A DNA stretch of 64,000 bases from Dysidea avara (GCF_963678975.1 NC_089276.1:30062472-30126471); one strand, 5' to 3'. Shown: positions 1 through 12,325, counted from the stretch's first letter. Translations and numbers: made by a program. Notes: generated by a model from the letters alone, not told the origin.

Positions 1-35
1 AGATATCTGTCAACATATTCATACTGTATACTTAC

Positions 36-146
36 TGCATTTTTCATTCCAACATATGGTGGTGACCCTGAAGAATAGATCTCAAACAGTAGTACTCCAT
101 AACTCCACACATCACAAGCTCCAGTGAACTGATAAGTGCTGAATAC
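36..146 (-). CDS. Tyrosine kinase C-lobe exon (partial gene, runs off left edge)
   Basis: This 37-codon exon encodes the start of the kinase C-lobe, with the DVWSYGVLLFEI signature of tyrosine kinase helix F. It is bounded by an acceptor (ATGTAG) and a GTAAGTAT donor, both in phase 0. It follows directly on the APE triplet that ends the exon at 902, and the joined spacing APE-17 residues-G matches Fer/Fes kinases. The remaining C-lobe lies beyond position 1. The exon has no start codon of its own and was found by reading splice sites. Downstream exons cannot be seen, so the gene end is unknown. Confidence 0.8.
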
Positions 147-901
147 CTACATGGTTGAAATAATGCACTGTATAAGAAATTTATCTCTACTATGTAATAA
201 TGAAAAAGCAAGGTAGCTACTCAGTTATCAATAAATGTAACCCGGTCTGGGAAAACTGGTCTTATTGCCTATTTAAAACTATTGAGAAATGTTGGTTTAT
301 GTATTTATTGTGTTGTAGCTCGCCAATAGTTGTAGACAATGTAGAAAATTTTTTACATGCTTTACACCAATTCCTTACTTTCCAGAGCTCCTACAGTACA
401 AGTAGCCAACAGCTAAATTTTTTTTGTGGAATTTCTAAAAACATACAGCCAAGTGATCGCTTTAATATTCTGAATTATGTAACCTTCTCTTATAGCAGGA
501 CAAGATCAGCTACAGCTCACAAGTTGCTTCACAATTATTCATCAAATAATAAAATTTGTAATTTCTATTTCAATCACCTCCCTATACTTGGGAATGCTCT
601 TCCCCCTATCAACACTTCAACACAATCAAATCAATAATTTACGAGCACTTGTGGAACCATTTTACAGAACATTTTAATCCAAGTAATTCATGCACAAATA
701 AGTTCCTTTGCCCTTGGTATAATTGCTGCAACATTGCTCCTACCCCTAATTTTAAATTTAAATATTAAAGTTTTTTTGGCCACTAGTATGGGTTGCTAGC
801 AGACCATCAGTGCAATATGTAATGTAATGTTATCCATCTTTTTACTGTAATTGTACCATGCAATGCACTGTAAAGTTATTTTAATCCTACAAAGTACTCA
901 C

Positions 902-1579
902 TTCGGGAGCTGTCCACTTTGCAGGAATTTGTTTGTCATCCAATGTTAATGGACAATGACCATCTTCTGCTTTTCTGCATAAGCCAAAGCCAGATATCTT
1001 TAAATTTCTATCAACCCAACAGCTTCTGGCAGCTAAATCTCGGTGAATGTATTTCTGTGAAATTACACACTCCATTCCCTGAGCAGCATCAAGAGAAAAA
1101 CGTAGTAATTGATATGGAGTAAGCTTAGTTTCCCTCTTTTGTAGGAAATAAAGAAAGTTTCCACCGGGCAGCGATTCTGTTACAATGTACAATGTTTCTG
1201 TATCAGCATACATTCCAAGTAGTTTAACAATATTGTGATGATTAAGCTGTTTTAGAACTGCAGCTTCATTCAAAAAGGATTCTTTATTACTGCTATCAGA
1301 AGAACACCGTTTAACACACACTCGTATCCCAGAATCCTTCAGAATGGCTGAGAAGGTTTCTCCAAGAAACCCTTTTCCAAGTGGCTGCCCATTGAGTACG
1401 ATATTATCACAGCTGATAATGTACGATGACTGGCTAGTAGAAGTTGTCTTCTTACACACAGGTCTCTTTAGTAATGCTTGTGATTGTTTAGTGATGGGAA
1501 TCTGGGTCTCAACATGATGTTTGAGAAGTGCACTGACACTTGAAAATGCGTTGCTTTCAAAACTGTATTTTATCCCATC
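902..1579 (-). CDS. Fes/Fer-like tyrosine kinase domain exon, predicted pseudokinase
   Basis: This 226-codon exon starts after an acceptor CCACAG and ends at APE before GTGAGTAC, in phase 0 on both sides. Its first ~45 codons resemble the end of a Fes/Fer SH2 domain and the SH2-kinase linker (LLKHHVETQIPITK). The N-lobe follows: glycine loop GKGFLG, beta3 lysine in VCVK, and the alpha-C glutamate in FLNEAAVL. The catalytic loop reads IHRDLAARS, where active kinases have Asn at the last position. The metal-binding loop reads SGFG where SDFG is expected. Both magnesium-coordinating residues are therefore replaced, each by one A-to-G change (AAC to AGC, GAC to GGC), while the catalytic Asp and ATP lysine remain. 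Family assignment is firm; loss of catalysis is an inference. Confidence 0.85.
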
Positions 1580-1856
1580 CTGTGGATGGCACAGTCATAA
1601 AACATTTATAGTAAGAATCACAAAGATTTACTTTCTAAACAAATACTACTGTATCAACCAGAAACTAAGCCAGCTATTAAAATAAACTTTAAAAAGGACA
1701 GTATGCTAATGGTTGGTGATAGTAAAGATAAGAACAAATGCTATAACCTAAAGCTAGTAGAAACCGTTACAACTAAGTGTGCTAGAAACAAGGATTATGA
1801 AAGGTATTTGATAAAATTAAATTCAGATCATAGTAACTAAAATTGCAGCAACATAC

Positions 1857-2039
1857 TTGGTTTTCTATCTTCCGAATAATGAAGTGTTTATCCATTCCAT
1901 CCCATTGGGTGGTCAACACAAAACACTTCTTATTCTCTGCATATCTTAATAGAAAATCACCATCTACCTTCAACAGTTGAATGGCAATAGAGCGAGAGAT
2001 ATTCCCATAGTACCACAACTCAAGCTTCTCCGCTAAAAT
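1857..2039 (-). CDS. Second (C-terminal) SH2 domain exon, Fes/Fer-like
   Basis: This 61-codon exon lies between TTTCAG and GTATGT in phase 0. It encodes an SH2 domain core: the entry WYYGNISR, the phosphotyrosine-binding beta-B segment GDFLLR with its invariant Arg, and WDGMDKHFIIRK, which closely resembles the Fes/Fer SH2 beta-D strand. The last part of the domain lies in the next exon (1579 downward). The arginine that binds phosphotyrosine is present, so ligand binding is expected. The domain is placed directly ahead of the kinase domain, as in Fes and Fer. Confidence 0.85.
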
Positions 2040-2242
2040 CTGAAACACAAACTTTTGATACATACATAATAATAAAGAAAATGTTTATAAATATGCACTG
2101 CATTTAGTGACAGCAGCAGATGCACAGTGCCAGCTGTAAGATTATCCTCCATATCTGGTTTTCTAAATTGTTTTGGCACAGTTAAGATTTTATCTGGTTT
2201 ATGTTGCACACCTGTGAGCTTTGATATATATATATATATATA

Positions 2243-2888
2243 TGTGACCGGATTTCATATAACAAGGCTTCCACACACACAAAATCAAAGTTACGTTTTT
2301 ACCAGAAATGGATTGCTGGCCTAATACACTATCATATTCCACACTGTACTTCCTTCAGGACTGTCAAGTCTGGTTTCTGTGGCAGCTTTCTTCCGACCCT
2401 GTCAAAGCCACGAGTGGGAGATTGGTGTCATTGAATGGCCATGGCTTTGTGATAATGGTGTGTAGTGAGCTGGGACTTAACAGAGAGCTCGCCAACAGTG
2501 TTCTCAGTCAATTTGGAGTGATTTGAGGGCCATGGAGGGCCATGGAGAGCCCAAACTTGGCCTCTGGATTCCAATCGTCTTCTTGCTTCATTTTATACCC
2601 CTATATTAAGCCCACCCACTGCCCCCCACCCTCCCACCCTATTACTACCACCTGTGATATTATTACCCGCTTGAGAAAAGCTGCCCAAAACAGGGCTAAT
2701 TTTGGGTATCAGAAATGTATACACCCACTCAGTGATAGCTAGTAAATAGATGCATACTTGGTGCAAATTTTGTTTGCACAGCTGTAGGCACTGGGAAGTT
2801 ATTACACAATGATTACCTACAATCGCCATATCTCCTAATGAAGCTTTGTGCGTCGAAGCCGGGTTTTGTCAAATTCAGTCACACACAT
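2243..2888. mobile_element. Diverged TIR element (TGTGACCGGATTT family) flanked by (TA)n
   Basis: The left end reads GTGACCGGATTTCATATAACA with AGGCTTCCACACACAC following. The right end, in reverse complement, reads GTGTGACTGAATTTGACAAA with ACCCGGCTTCG following. These are decayed versions of the perfect 40-bp inverted repeat at 25841-26079. TA dinucleotide runs flank both sides, consistent with TA target sites. No coding sequence was recognised inside. Confidence 0.55.
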
Positions 2889-3456
2889 ATATATATATAT
2901 ATATATATGCACATTCAACTATTCATGCAGGCGGGAGTCACAGGACTACAAGCAGTTTACCACAGAAAGTTGCACCATGATGACTTGAGTACATACTAAA
3001 TGTCCTTTATCACCATCAAACAGGATATGGACTATTAATAGAGTAGTGCCTTCATTTTCTGGCCATCAAATTGTTTTTCCGTTTTCAAACAGTACAGTAA
3101 ATATGACTGTTCTATTAGAGTATATTGTCTACGGTGTATGTTCTATTAGAGTAGCTTAATGGAACACTGTATATACATAAATGAATGGGATTCATTTATC
3201 TGAACTTTTCCATTATCTTACATTCAGGGCTCAATGAGTTAGGATATAATAGAGGGACCACTGTATTTGCTACAGTACACAACACCAGGATGAGATCTAT
3301 GTTCTAGCCACTGACAGTAGTGCTTGAATGGTATTGGTACAGCATCATCAATGCTGCCCTGATAACACACATACACATACACATACAACTGCAATTCTTA
3401 AGTATTGGTATGGTTGAAACATGATCATTATAATAATATATTATGCATAATAGCAC

Positions 3457-3774
3457 CTTATCATTAGTAGCGACAGTAGCACTAGACGTTTCTGGTGTTT
3501 TACTGGTCTCAGTATTGCTCATTCCATTTTCTGTATTATAAGACACTGGCTCATACACATTGCTACTCTCTGCTGTAGTTACAAATGAACTATCAAGATC
3601 AGGAGTCACTGGAATGGGTAGCTCATGGTTGTCAAATTGTGGCATGCTGCGCCTAATGACTTTATCTTTGCGTGAGGTAGATGATGAGGATTCCACATTA
3701 CCATTGCGATGTATAATTTTTGAAAACATTTTTCCTACAGTGCCACCTTTTCCAAGCTTGCCACTTGTTGATGC
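3457..3774 (-). CDS. Ser/Thr-rich linker exon between the two SH2 domains
   Basis: This is a 106-codon open frame from an acceptor (TTTTATAG at 3775) to a weaker donor (AAG|GTGCTA), phase 0 on both sides, so it joins in frame to the SH2 exon at 2039. The composition is low-complexity: rich in Ser, Thr, Glu and Asn, with a basic start (RKDKVIRRS) and a VYEPVSY stretch that could be a phosphotyrosine site. No domain was recognised. Its role is inferred to be a flexible linker. The main doubt is the non-canonical donor; a small missed exon nearby is possible. Confidence 0.55.
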
Positions 3775-4243
3775 CTATAAAATGTATTAAAAATTGTAAA
3801 TTGCCACTGAGTACTCCTGGAAGTTAACTGAGTACTCCTGGAAGTTAACTGTATAATATTATTATTATACTCCTGTAAGTCATGTATTAAGAAGGACTGC
3901 CTGAACCGCGTATAGTACCACATAGCTTGGTCACAATTTCAAGGTGAAAAGTAAAACTATAAAAGCAAATTTAAAGTCTTAAAAATATTTTCACACTAGA
4001 TATACGGTTCTGTCATGTGTGGTAAGGAGACGACACCAGTCAATATAACAATAATAGCATTGGCAATTGCAGGAGCTCTCTGATCACTGGCTTTAATATA
4101 TGTAGGTATACTTATTTGTAAACACATCACAGATAAAAAAAATACCAACTACACACATTTTTATACTCTGCAGAAGAAACATGCATATTAAAACACTTCA
4201 ATAAACTGTCACGATCTAGGTAAGAACAAACATCTATAGTTAC

Positions 4244-4375
4244 TTTGATAGTGGCATTGATGGCATATTGTGAAAGACGATTTTTATGGTGATCCCAATA
4301 TGGGTACTCTAGTGTAGTGTCAATATCAGGAAAATGACTGCCCAGTGAGTGTTCTTGGTAGTACACAACCATCTC
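4244..4375 (-). CDS. 3' part of N-terminal SH2 domain (Vav-like)
   Basis: This 44-codon exon encodes the end of an SH2 domain: VVYYQEHSLGSHFPDIDTTL and then EYPY, very close to the C-terminal SH2 segment of Vav proteins (YYxxxSL...LDTTLxxPY). The acceptor TTTCAG and phase 0 fit the exon ending at 10099. The donor chosen (AAA|GTAACT) keeps phase 0 with the exon at 3774. The open frame continues to a stop at 4127, so a later donor is possible. The intron on its upstream side is 5.7 kb long and carries a diverged composite repeat. Confidence 0.7.
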
Positions 4376-4614
4376 CTGAAACAATATCCAAATACATTTC
4401 TAAAACATGTAGTGCTGCATCTAACAGACAAACAGCTATGAAATTGCCCACAATAACTGACTCATGCAAGTTTTATTTTTCCCTCTGTACTTAAAATCTG
4501 GAACACTTTCCTCTTCATTGTAACTAAGTTCCCATCCCTAGATCACTTTTAATTTAGACACAGTTACTGCACAGTAGCTACATGCCATGTAACAAACCTG
4601 TGCATTATAATCTG

Positions 4615-6315
4615 CTGTGAAATCCTAGGTGGCAGCCAAGAAGTGTTTATAATGGTAAAACTTTTTTGAAAATTTGGACAAATTTGTGGTCTAAGCTTGG
4701 CACCAAATATTAATAATTTTTTTATGATTAACCTGCCATCACAGCCATTTCTTGGCTGCTGGATTTTGTGTCTTTTTCACCTTGGGTTTTTTGGGGAGTG
4801 ACTTGTAATGTATCTGAACTGTGATTAATTTTATTGTATCTGATCTCTTTACACAGTAGCCGAACTCAGCATAGGGTAACTTGCAATGTAGCTGAAGCTC
4901 CACAGAGTGACTTGTTTATAACTGAGCTGTGTACAAGTGACAATGAACTCATTCCAGGGTGACTTGTAATGAAGCTGATAGGGACTCACCGATTATACTT
5001 GCATAATAATGAGCATAATAGGTATCTGAAAGCATTGGGCATGATAGGCAGACCACTTGTGCAATACTATAAATTCTTGTTCCTCAAATAAAATACAAAG
5101 CATAATCAGTGGGTCCCTAGTAGCTGAGCTGTCAACAAGGTTACTTGTTCGTAGCTAAATTTTCTAAGGATAACTTGTTATATCTGAACTCACTACAGGG
5201 TGACTTTTTTGTAGCTGAACTTTCTACAGGATGATGTTTTCAGCTGAACTCTCTACAGGGCTTGTTTGTTGCTGGATTCTCTTCCGGGTGACTTGTTTGT
5301 AGCTGAACTCTCTACACGGTGACTTTTTTTGTAGCTGAACTATTTACAGGGTGGTTTGTTGCTAACTTTGTAAAGGGTGGCTTGTTATGTAGCTGTCTAT
5401 AGAGTGAACTGTTTGTTGCTGAACTCTCTAAAAGGTGACTAGTTACATAGCCGAATGTTCTGCATGGTGATTTGTAAGGTAGCTGAACTCTCTACAGAGT
5501 GACTGGTTTGTAGCTGACCTCACCACAGGGAGGCTCGATTTTAGTAGAACTCTCTATTTGTAGCTGAACTCTATACAGGGAGACTTGCTTGTAGCTGAAC
5601 TCTCTACAGGGCAACTTGTTTATAGCTGAGTTCATTACAGGGTGACTTTACAGGCTGAGCTGAACGCTCTAATAGAGTAACCTAGTAACATAGCTGAATG
5701 GTCTACTAGGTTGACTGATTTATTAGAGTATTTCGATCACACACATGCTACGTACATGTAGTTGGTTTTCATATCAACTTGGTAGCTTTTAATTTGGCTC
5801 TTCTATTCTGATTTTCTATGACTATCATTCCATCTACATCCCAATCTGCCTGGGAGGCATGAAACTAATGGTTTTTTATTCACAAAACTTGAATGTGCAA
5901 TCGTTACACATGAGTCATATCTCTACAATCAATCATAAGTCCTAAATTGTTGCACCAAACTTGGTACTATGATCTGTATGTAAAAAATAATGTGTTTGTA
6001 TTTTATAGCAACGTTTGCACAGTTTGCAAAAATACAAAGAAGAAAACACCAAAACTTTGGTTGCTCATATCTCAGGAATGGTTGAAGCAATTTCCTGCAA
6101 ATTTAGTGTGCATAAACTTAGTAAAATATTGTACATAGATAGTAAATACATTGTAAATTCAAGGTACATTGTAAACCATCACTGTAAAATTTGTTTCACT
6201 TGGATCATAAACCACAGAGCTAGGCATGTACAAAATTATATTTTGTTTCTTCCTGTCAATATACCCACAGTGTGGTGCACTGGCTTCTTGGGCCACATGA
6301 CACACCATCTTGTAA
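4615..6315 (+). repeat. Composite repeat copy 1, strongly diverged
   Basis: About 4615-4800 contains the decayed inverted repeat seen intact at 18187 (arms around GGTGGCAGCCAAGAA and TTCTTGGCTGCTGG). About 4840-5720 is a degenerate array of the GTAGCTGAACTCTCTACAGG minisatellite. About 5720-6315 matches the 3' module, ending TTCTTGGGCCACATGACACA. It lies within the 5.7-kb intron of the SH2 gene, with transcript direction opposite to that gene. The rest of the intron (6.3-10.1 kb) shows nothing recognisable apart from an orphan MITE-like end near 10000-10042. Confidence 0.65.
4981..5117. mobile_element. 137-bp MITE with TA target duplication
   Basis: Ends GGGACTCACCGATTATAC and, inverted, GGGACCCACTGATTATGC form about 18-bp inverted repeats flanked by TA on both sides. 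It interrupts the minisatellite of composite copy 1, so it inserted after the array formed. TA duplication suggests mariner-type mobilisation. Confidence 0.6.
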
Positions 6316-9300
6316 CAATTAAAAAATCCTTCATATCACACTATGACCTGGTTTGATCAGACATACATATCCATGGTACAGTCTTCTTTAACCAAGAATT
6401 AAACGGTGCATATAATAGTTAAGCCTACTCTTGCTTCAACTTTACATGCTATTCACTACTATTGTACATGTACACCTGTAAGTAAACAACTGTTACTAAT
6501 TGGTAGGAACAAGTTGGATCAGTATCGATCAATTGTCACAGTGGTTCCAGGGGTGCACAGGGAGCAAAGCAAGTATACCCTCACTCTAAAACCTACAATA
6601 GTTTAAAATACTATTGGTGGATCAAAGAATACAATGCTGTACTGTATATGAATAGACCATCAAGGTTTGAGTAGTCTGCTTTTGCTGGCTGCTTTCCCAA
6701 GACCAGTGGCAAGCCATACAAGCAATCTGGGGCCTTGATGGAGCTCTGGCCAACCTAGGAAAGGCTGTACATATGTGCCTATAAGTTTCCTTCCGTTTTA
6801 GCCAGTTTTGAACCCTGAAAATGGCCCATACGTGAGGTTAACTTATCCCTATATACACCTTCCTCATAAATTTTCGAACAGCCGTTTACCCTTCCCACCA
6901 CTGTCCTCTATTGGAGCTCATCTGATACAGTCAACCTCAAATTAAAACATATCTAAAATGGTGGAAAACCTATTAGCTGTTAGCTATTTCCATAATATTA
7001 GGTGATCAGAAAGTAAGGCGCATGTGAAATTTTGGTACATATTGCTTCAATCACTGGCAAGACACAACAATCTAAATACTTAAAACCTACATTATGCTAA
7101 CATATATAAGTGATGGATCCCTAGTGATAACCCCAGTTTTTCCAAAAACAGTCACATATACTTACTGTACCCTAGTGCACCTTTCCTTCCTAAACCTGTG
7201 GCCTAGTCAGTAGTCACCCCCTTATAAGGTTTGGAAAAAAGATATATAGTTTTCTAGAAACAAGGTGACAGTCGTACTAGCAGTACAAATCACAAATCAA
7301 GTAGGTAAACTATTTCTCTAATACATAGCTAGGAGGTCATTCCTGACCATGCAATGGTCAGATTTGCAGATTACGTCTCCAAAAATTTTTACCATGTGCA
7401 AGCTAGGAAGCTTCTAGAAGTTACAGTACAGATGCAATTGCATCTTATACGTATGCATGGGGAATGAAAAGATGGAAAGACAAGGGAGAATGGTCTTAGA
7501 ATTACTAAGAAGGATTCAACTTATACTTTTGGTGTGAGACTTAACCTAAAAGCTGCTAAAAATCAAAATACTCTAATAGAACAGTCAACTACTCTAATAG
7601 AACTAGTGTTTATTCTAGGATTTCTCCTTTGGGGGGAATCAGGAATTTGGGAGGGTGACCAGGTGAAGTCTAGCTGTTATATAGTTGTCCAATGTACAGC
7701 AGTTGGAATAGTTCCCAAACACTTGCAGGTTAGTCATATATATAAGGTTGTGTCATGGGTTCTGATTTTTATGATTGGGTGAAGCCAGATCATGTTTCAT
7801 GGTTGGTAGAGCTTGATACATTAGTGCGTAGTAATGAGCCATCATATTCATTGTACGTATGATTCCACAAAACACTAGCAAATTAAAAGATCTACATAGA
7901 TGGATTCTTCCAAGAAATAATTTAAAACTTATGGTGTTTAAAACTAAATACTAGGGAATTTTCATGGTTATAGCAAAACAGGAAGTTTTGTTTGAAATCA
8001 GGCTTTCTGAGATTAAATCTGGTGGGTATTTGTACTAGCTGTGCATGCCAATTTGAAGGTAGAATTTACAAAATTATGCTTTCTGAAATAAAAATTTAAG
8101 GAACAATTTTGTGAGTTAAACATATTATTATTTTCTAAACTGGGTAAACTTGGGCTCTCAGATATTGAATAGCCATCACTATATGCATGAATTTTTGTTA
8201 GTTGTATACATAATACCCCTAGAAGATTTTTAAAATTAATCTGATACTGAACCTGAGAGCATTTTAAGGTTGTGTTTGCAATTTTTAACCAGGAAAAATG
8301 TTACATGTAAACCACTCTTAGATTGAATCTGAGAGCATTTTTGATAAGTTTAGTGTGTCATTTTAAAAACAAGCTTAACCTGAGTATAGTTTAGTAGTCA
8401 CTCACAATTTAGGGGTGAGATTTTAGGGGAACGCTCCCCCCCAACAGCCTTACAATAAACACTGAATAGAACATCCAACATAATGTTGTTTTTAAGAAGT
8501 TGCCAGTGTGTTTTCTTGATCTGTGCACTGCTATCTTACCATTGCTCCAAACATCCTGCCATATACTAATCACTTTCTGAGAACAACTTCTGTCAAATGG
8601 TTTAATATTATAGTGGGTATTTTCAGTTGTTGCTACCAACTTGATGCTTGGGTTGACATGCTTAAGTAAAACAGTTAGTTTCTTAGCATGTATACAGTTA
8701 ACAAGGCTGTAGTAACTATGTGAGAACTGCTTGTTTTTGCTTTATCAGTACCAAAGTTCCATGCTGCATTTGTCTGAATCTAGCATCAATTGAAGCTAAT
8801 AAAATTTAATGTCATACAGGGTTTGCACTCCCAAACCCCTTGAAGCTCAACTTTATAAGCTCGAATGATACTGCAGCATTTATGCTGTTACATTATAAGG
8901 GGGTTAGTTGTGGCCAAAAACTAGTTGTATATGTAAGGGACTTTGGACTCTGGTTGTAAAAAATTAATACGGTGATGGGGCCATAGTAGTAAAAAGTCAG
9001 ATTGAAATAGCAACAAAACAGTCTGTAGCTACTGATACTACAAAGTTGAAGTTATTTTTGTGTGCATTTTAAATCTCTACAATGACCTTAAGATCCAATC
9101 AACCTGTGTACTGTCTTTGACAATCCTCTATTATGTACTGCCTTATAATCTAATAGCATTTAAAAAGTGTAGCTAGCTTGTTCTGTGTTTCTAAAATTGC
9201 TTACAACTGCACTCATATCTTGTACCCACAGCCTTTCAGTACATGGTTAAAAATAGCTTCCAGATTCAATCTTGTGATAGCTATGTTCCAAAAATTTCCA

Positions 9301-10098
9301 GAGGAAGCATCACTCCAGACCCTGGCCCCCTAGCTGGAAAATTCTACATATGTGTATTCTACACACTCATGGTGAGTGTATACTTGCCTTCTCAAGCCTT
9401 CTCTTCATTGATACTGTTTGAATTTTATAGTTTGAGCCACGAGACTGTAAAGCACACTAGCTATACTTAAGCCAAGCAATACACTTAATTTAGCGATCTT
9501 GTATATTGATGAATTTACAATACAAGTTTTATTAATTCATGAATTGATGTAATCAATTGGCAAAAAACCAAAACGCTTAAATTACCAAATTTAATGTACC
9601 GCTAAATTAAGGTATTTCAAACAATGGGTCATGCATAGCTGATATTCATATCCTTCCCCTTTCTGTTCTTTATGTAAAGAATAGATTTTTAGTTACTGGC
9701 TGTGCCCTTATATGGCACCTAGCATTACAACTGTTCTGGAATAATGGTGTCATTTCATCATTATTACACTTAGGTGACTCACAATATTTTACAAGCATGC
9801 ATTGTGAATCACTTAAACAAAATGGCATCATTTTTCAGTCAAAAATATTACCCGAGATATTACCAAATTTAATACTGAGTAGGCTAAATTTGCAAAGTTT
9901 TTCTGTGGAGGCATGCCCCCAGATCCCCTTAGATAGAGCATGCTCCACATGCTGAGTCTGTTTGTATTAACCAGTTGTCTAGCCAACCAATCATTCATAT
10001 GTTAGCAACCCCCCCCTTCTGAAATCCTAGATCTGCCCCTGCAGGTGTATGTCCCTGCTATCAATCCTTCAAAATAATAATCTAAATAATACACTTAC

Positions 10099-10192
10099 CG
10101 CTAGTGTATTAAAACTCTTATCATCAGTAATTCTGAAAGGTCTTAATACTTGACCACCAGATATCTTTATGTGGTGAACATCATTTTTCCAC
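10099..10192 (-). CDS. Middle part of N-terminal SH2 domain
   Basis: This 94-bp exon (phase 2 in, phase 0 out) lies between ACCAG and GTAAGTG. It encodes WKNDVHHIKI, the SH2 beta-D strand with the HIKI signature, followed by the variable loop and FRITDDKSFNTLA. Together with its neighbours it completes one SH2 domain. It has no methionine and was recognised only from splice sites and SH2 similarity to Vav. Confidence 0.75.
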
Positions 10193-10277
10193 CTGGTTTA
10201 AAAATTAAACATTTATTATTATTAGATCATAATACAATAAAATGTTGTATGTATAAACAATTTGACTAACAATATAC

Positions 10278-10394
10278 CTTATGCAAATTTCATACTCTTT
10301 TTCATCGCTCTCGTTCATTTCTCGTACAAAGAAGACACCATCATCTAACTCTTTCAGTGCATCTTCAACTTCAGTGTAAGTAAATCTCACAAAC
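10278..10394 (-). CDS. 5' part of N-terminal SH2 domain
   Basis: This 117-bp exon (phase 2 in and out) encodes the SH2 entry WFVRFTYTEVEDALKEL, whose W codon is completed across the intron. The phosphotyrosine pocket strand GVFFVRE contains the conserved Arg, and EYEICIR follows. The acceptor is TACGCAG and the donor AG|GTATAT. Immediately upstream in transcript direction, 16 nt from the acceptor, lies the end of a TIR element (10410-11250). Confidence 0.75.
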
Positions 10395-10409
10395 CTGCGT
10401 ACATGAAAT

Positions 10410-11250
10410 CATAGATAATAGAGTACATAAAGGGATAGGAAACGCAATAATGTGACGTCACACAATACGTACATTTCTATTGGGATTCTGTGTATTACAT
10501 CACGAACATACTTGTTACGCTTGCTGCGTTTGTATCAAAGAGAAACAAATTGTTGTAATGATAGAATTTTGTAACCAACGACTGTGAAACTTTGCTACAG
10601 TGAACTCAAGTAAGTAATCGAGGGAACTAGGATGGTACCAACCCTCAAGGAAGTTATACGCAAAATTAAAGGAGATTGAAAGTGAAAAAAACGGCCCAAA
10701 AATTACTTTAAACCACTTAACTTTCTTCGTAAATATATTCTATCCTTTTAACTGTGATAAACCTATCCCTTACCATTTAACAGAGAGAACCAGAGGGAAT
10801 ATCAGAGCAAAACAGGAACTGCTGCTTGAAGAAACGACCAAGTATCTTCCATTTTTTACCAAAAGTGTAAACCACCTAGCAGCACAATGCAAGGGTAAAA
10901 GACTGTGTTGGTGACACGCCTAGTTTACCACAAGATTCAAATGTGGAACCGGCTATGCAAGAAGCGGTATGGACAAGGCATGAAGGTAATATGAGCGAAA
11001 GTATGACAGCGTGTATGATCACGGTTAGCTAATGCAATATGCTTTGTTACAAAATCTATGGTCTCGCCAAAATCTCTCACAAATGCCTAAACACTTGCTG
11101 TAGTCTGTTGGATTACTATTTATGTTGCTTAGAACATTAATTCCCATGCTTGAGTACAAAACTGTCTTGTCCTTTCAAGTTACATGTAACGGAAATCAAA
11201 CCGGAAATCGTATGCGTTTCCTATCCCTTTTATGTACTCTATTATCTATG
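10410..11250. mobile_element. 841-bp non-autonomous TIR element beside a splice acceptor
   Basis: Inverted ends CATAGATAATAGAGTACATA followed by AAGGGATAGGAAACGCA match over about 38 bp at both sides with one length difference. The direct repeat ATGAAAT flanks the element (10403-10409 and 11251-11257). No open frame of note lies inside. It lies in an intron, with one end 16 nt from the acceptor of the exon at 10394. Confidence 0.75.
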
Positions 11251-12262
11251 ATGAAATATTCATATAATATTGCTTTTTAGTTTATTTTACAATATGTGAT
11301 GATACTTAGATTATTAGAAAGACCTTATTACAAACACCATATAACAATACATTACTAGATATGGCAAGACATCATTTGCTTGAAAATGATAAGTGTAGAG
11401 GTGTGCCTAGCACTATGCCCTTCTAGGGCTTTAAATTTGTGGCTAGAAAGATTATTCCTTAAGGTTGGACAAGATGGCTTGTGACAGTGTGTTTATATGA
11501 CTACTGTTGTGTCCATGCAGTCAGTCTGTTAAAAAGCTACTGTACAAATTTGGAGTTACAAAAAAAAAACAATTTACAGAAGATCTGAATCAGTTCATGA
11601 TACCACATATACAGGCATATAAATTATGCAGGTGTTTTCTAGTACACTGCAAAGATAACATCTGTTGTAGTGATATGGTAATGGCGATATAAGAAGTCTA
11701 GAGAAAAAGAAATATTTTTACTACATGGGGAGGAAAATAACAAAGGGCTATTATACATACCATGAGTGAGAGAAAGAACTGTTTTATAGTGTTGATTAAC
11801 TCTTATTTAGGTGAGTGACTTAGTATATTTGTCTTTAGTATTAAGCTTGGCATACACATCCATGAGCTGAGGTGTTTGAAATGGGATTCATGTGAATTGC
11901 AATGAGAATTGCGAAACGGTTGCTACATGAATAACTCATGGTATCTTATTTTGAGGTGTGCACTTTTTATTTTCTTGGCCACACAACACACTAATGTGAG
12001 GTTTGGTATTATGCCAATGAAACTGCTTCAATGTCAGAACAATTCTCAATTCCTCTAACCCACCATTAAATACAAAATTATTTTTGTCCCATTCCCTCAC
12101 TCCTTTTTATTAGAAAGGGACACTTTAATATGTATAACTAAAGTACTGCAGAGTCTGTCTGCGATACAGAGGTGTGTCTACATTGATAAGTGTAATTGTA
12201 ACCATTGACATACAGCATGAAGCAATCATGCTATTACGTATAACTGCAGTGCACATACGTAC

Positions 12263-12325
12263 CATGGATACTGTCCTAGGAAATCAGTAGGTTTTAGAAC
12301 TGGCATGCTAACTGGCCGTTGTCCT
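12263..12325 (-). CDS. Linker exon ahead of N-terminal SH2
   Basis: This 63-bp exon (phase 2 in and out) lies between TTTATAG and a GTACGT donor. It encodes a short proline-containing linker ending LGQYPW; the last Trp codon is completed by the first base of the exon at 10394, producing a typical SH2 N-terminus. A PVSMPVLKP stretch might bind SH3 domains, but this is speculative. Confidence 0.65.

Noticed and set aside
200..637. 145-codon plus-strand frame
   Set aside because: Lies in the intron between two kinase exons on the other strand, AT-rich, with no similarity or splice support.
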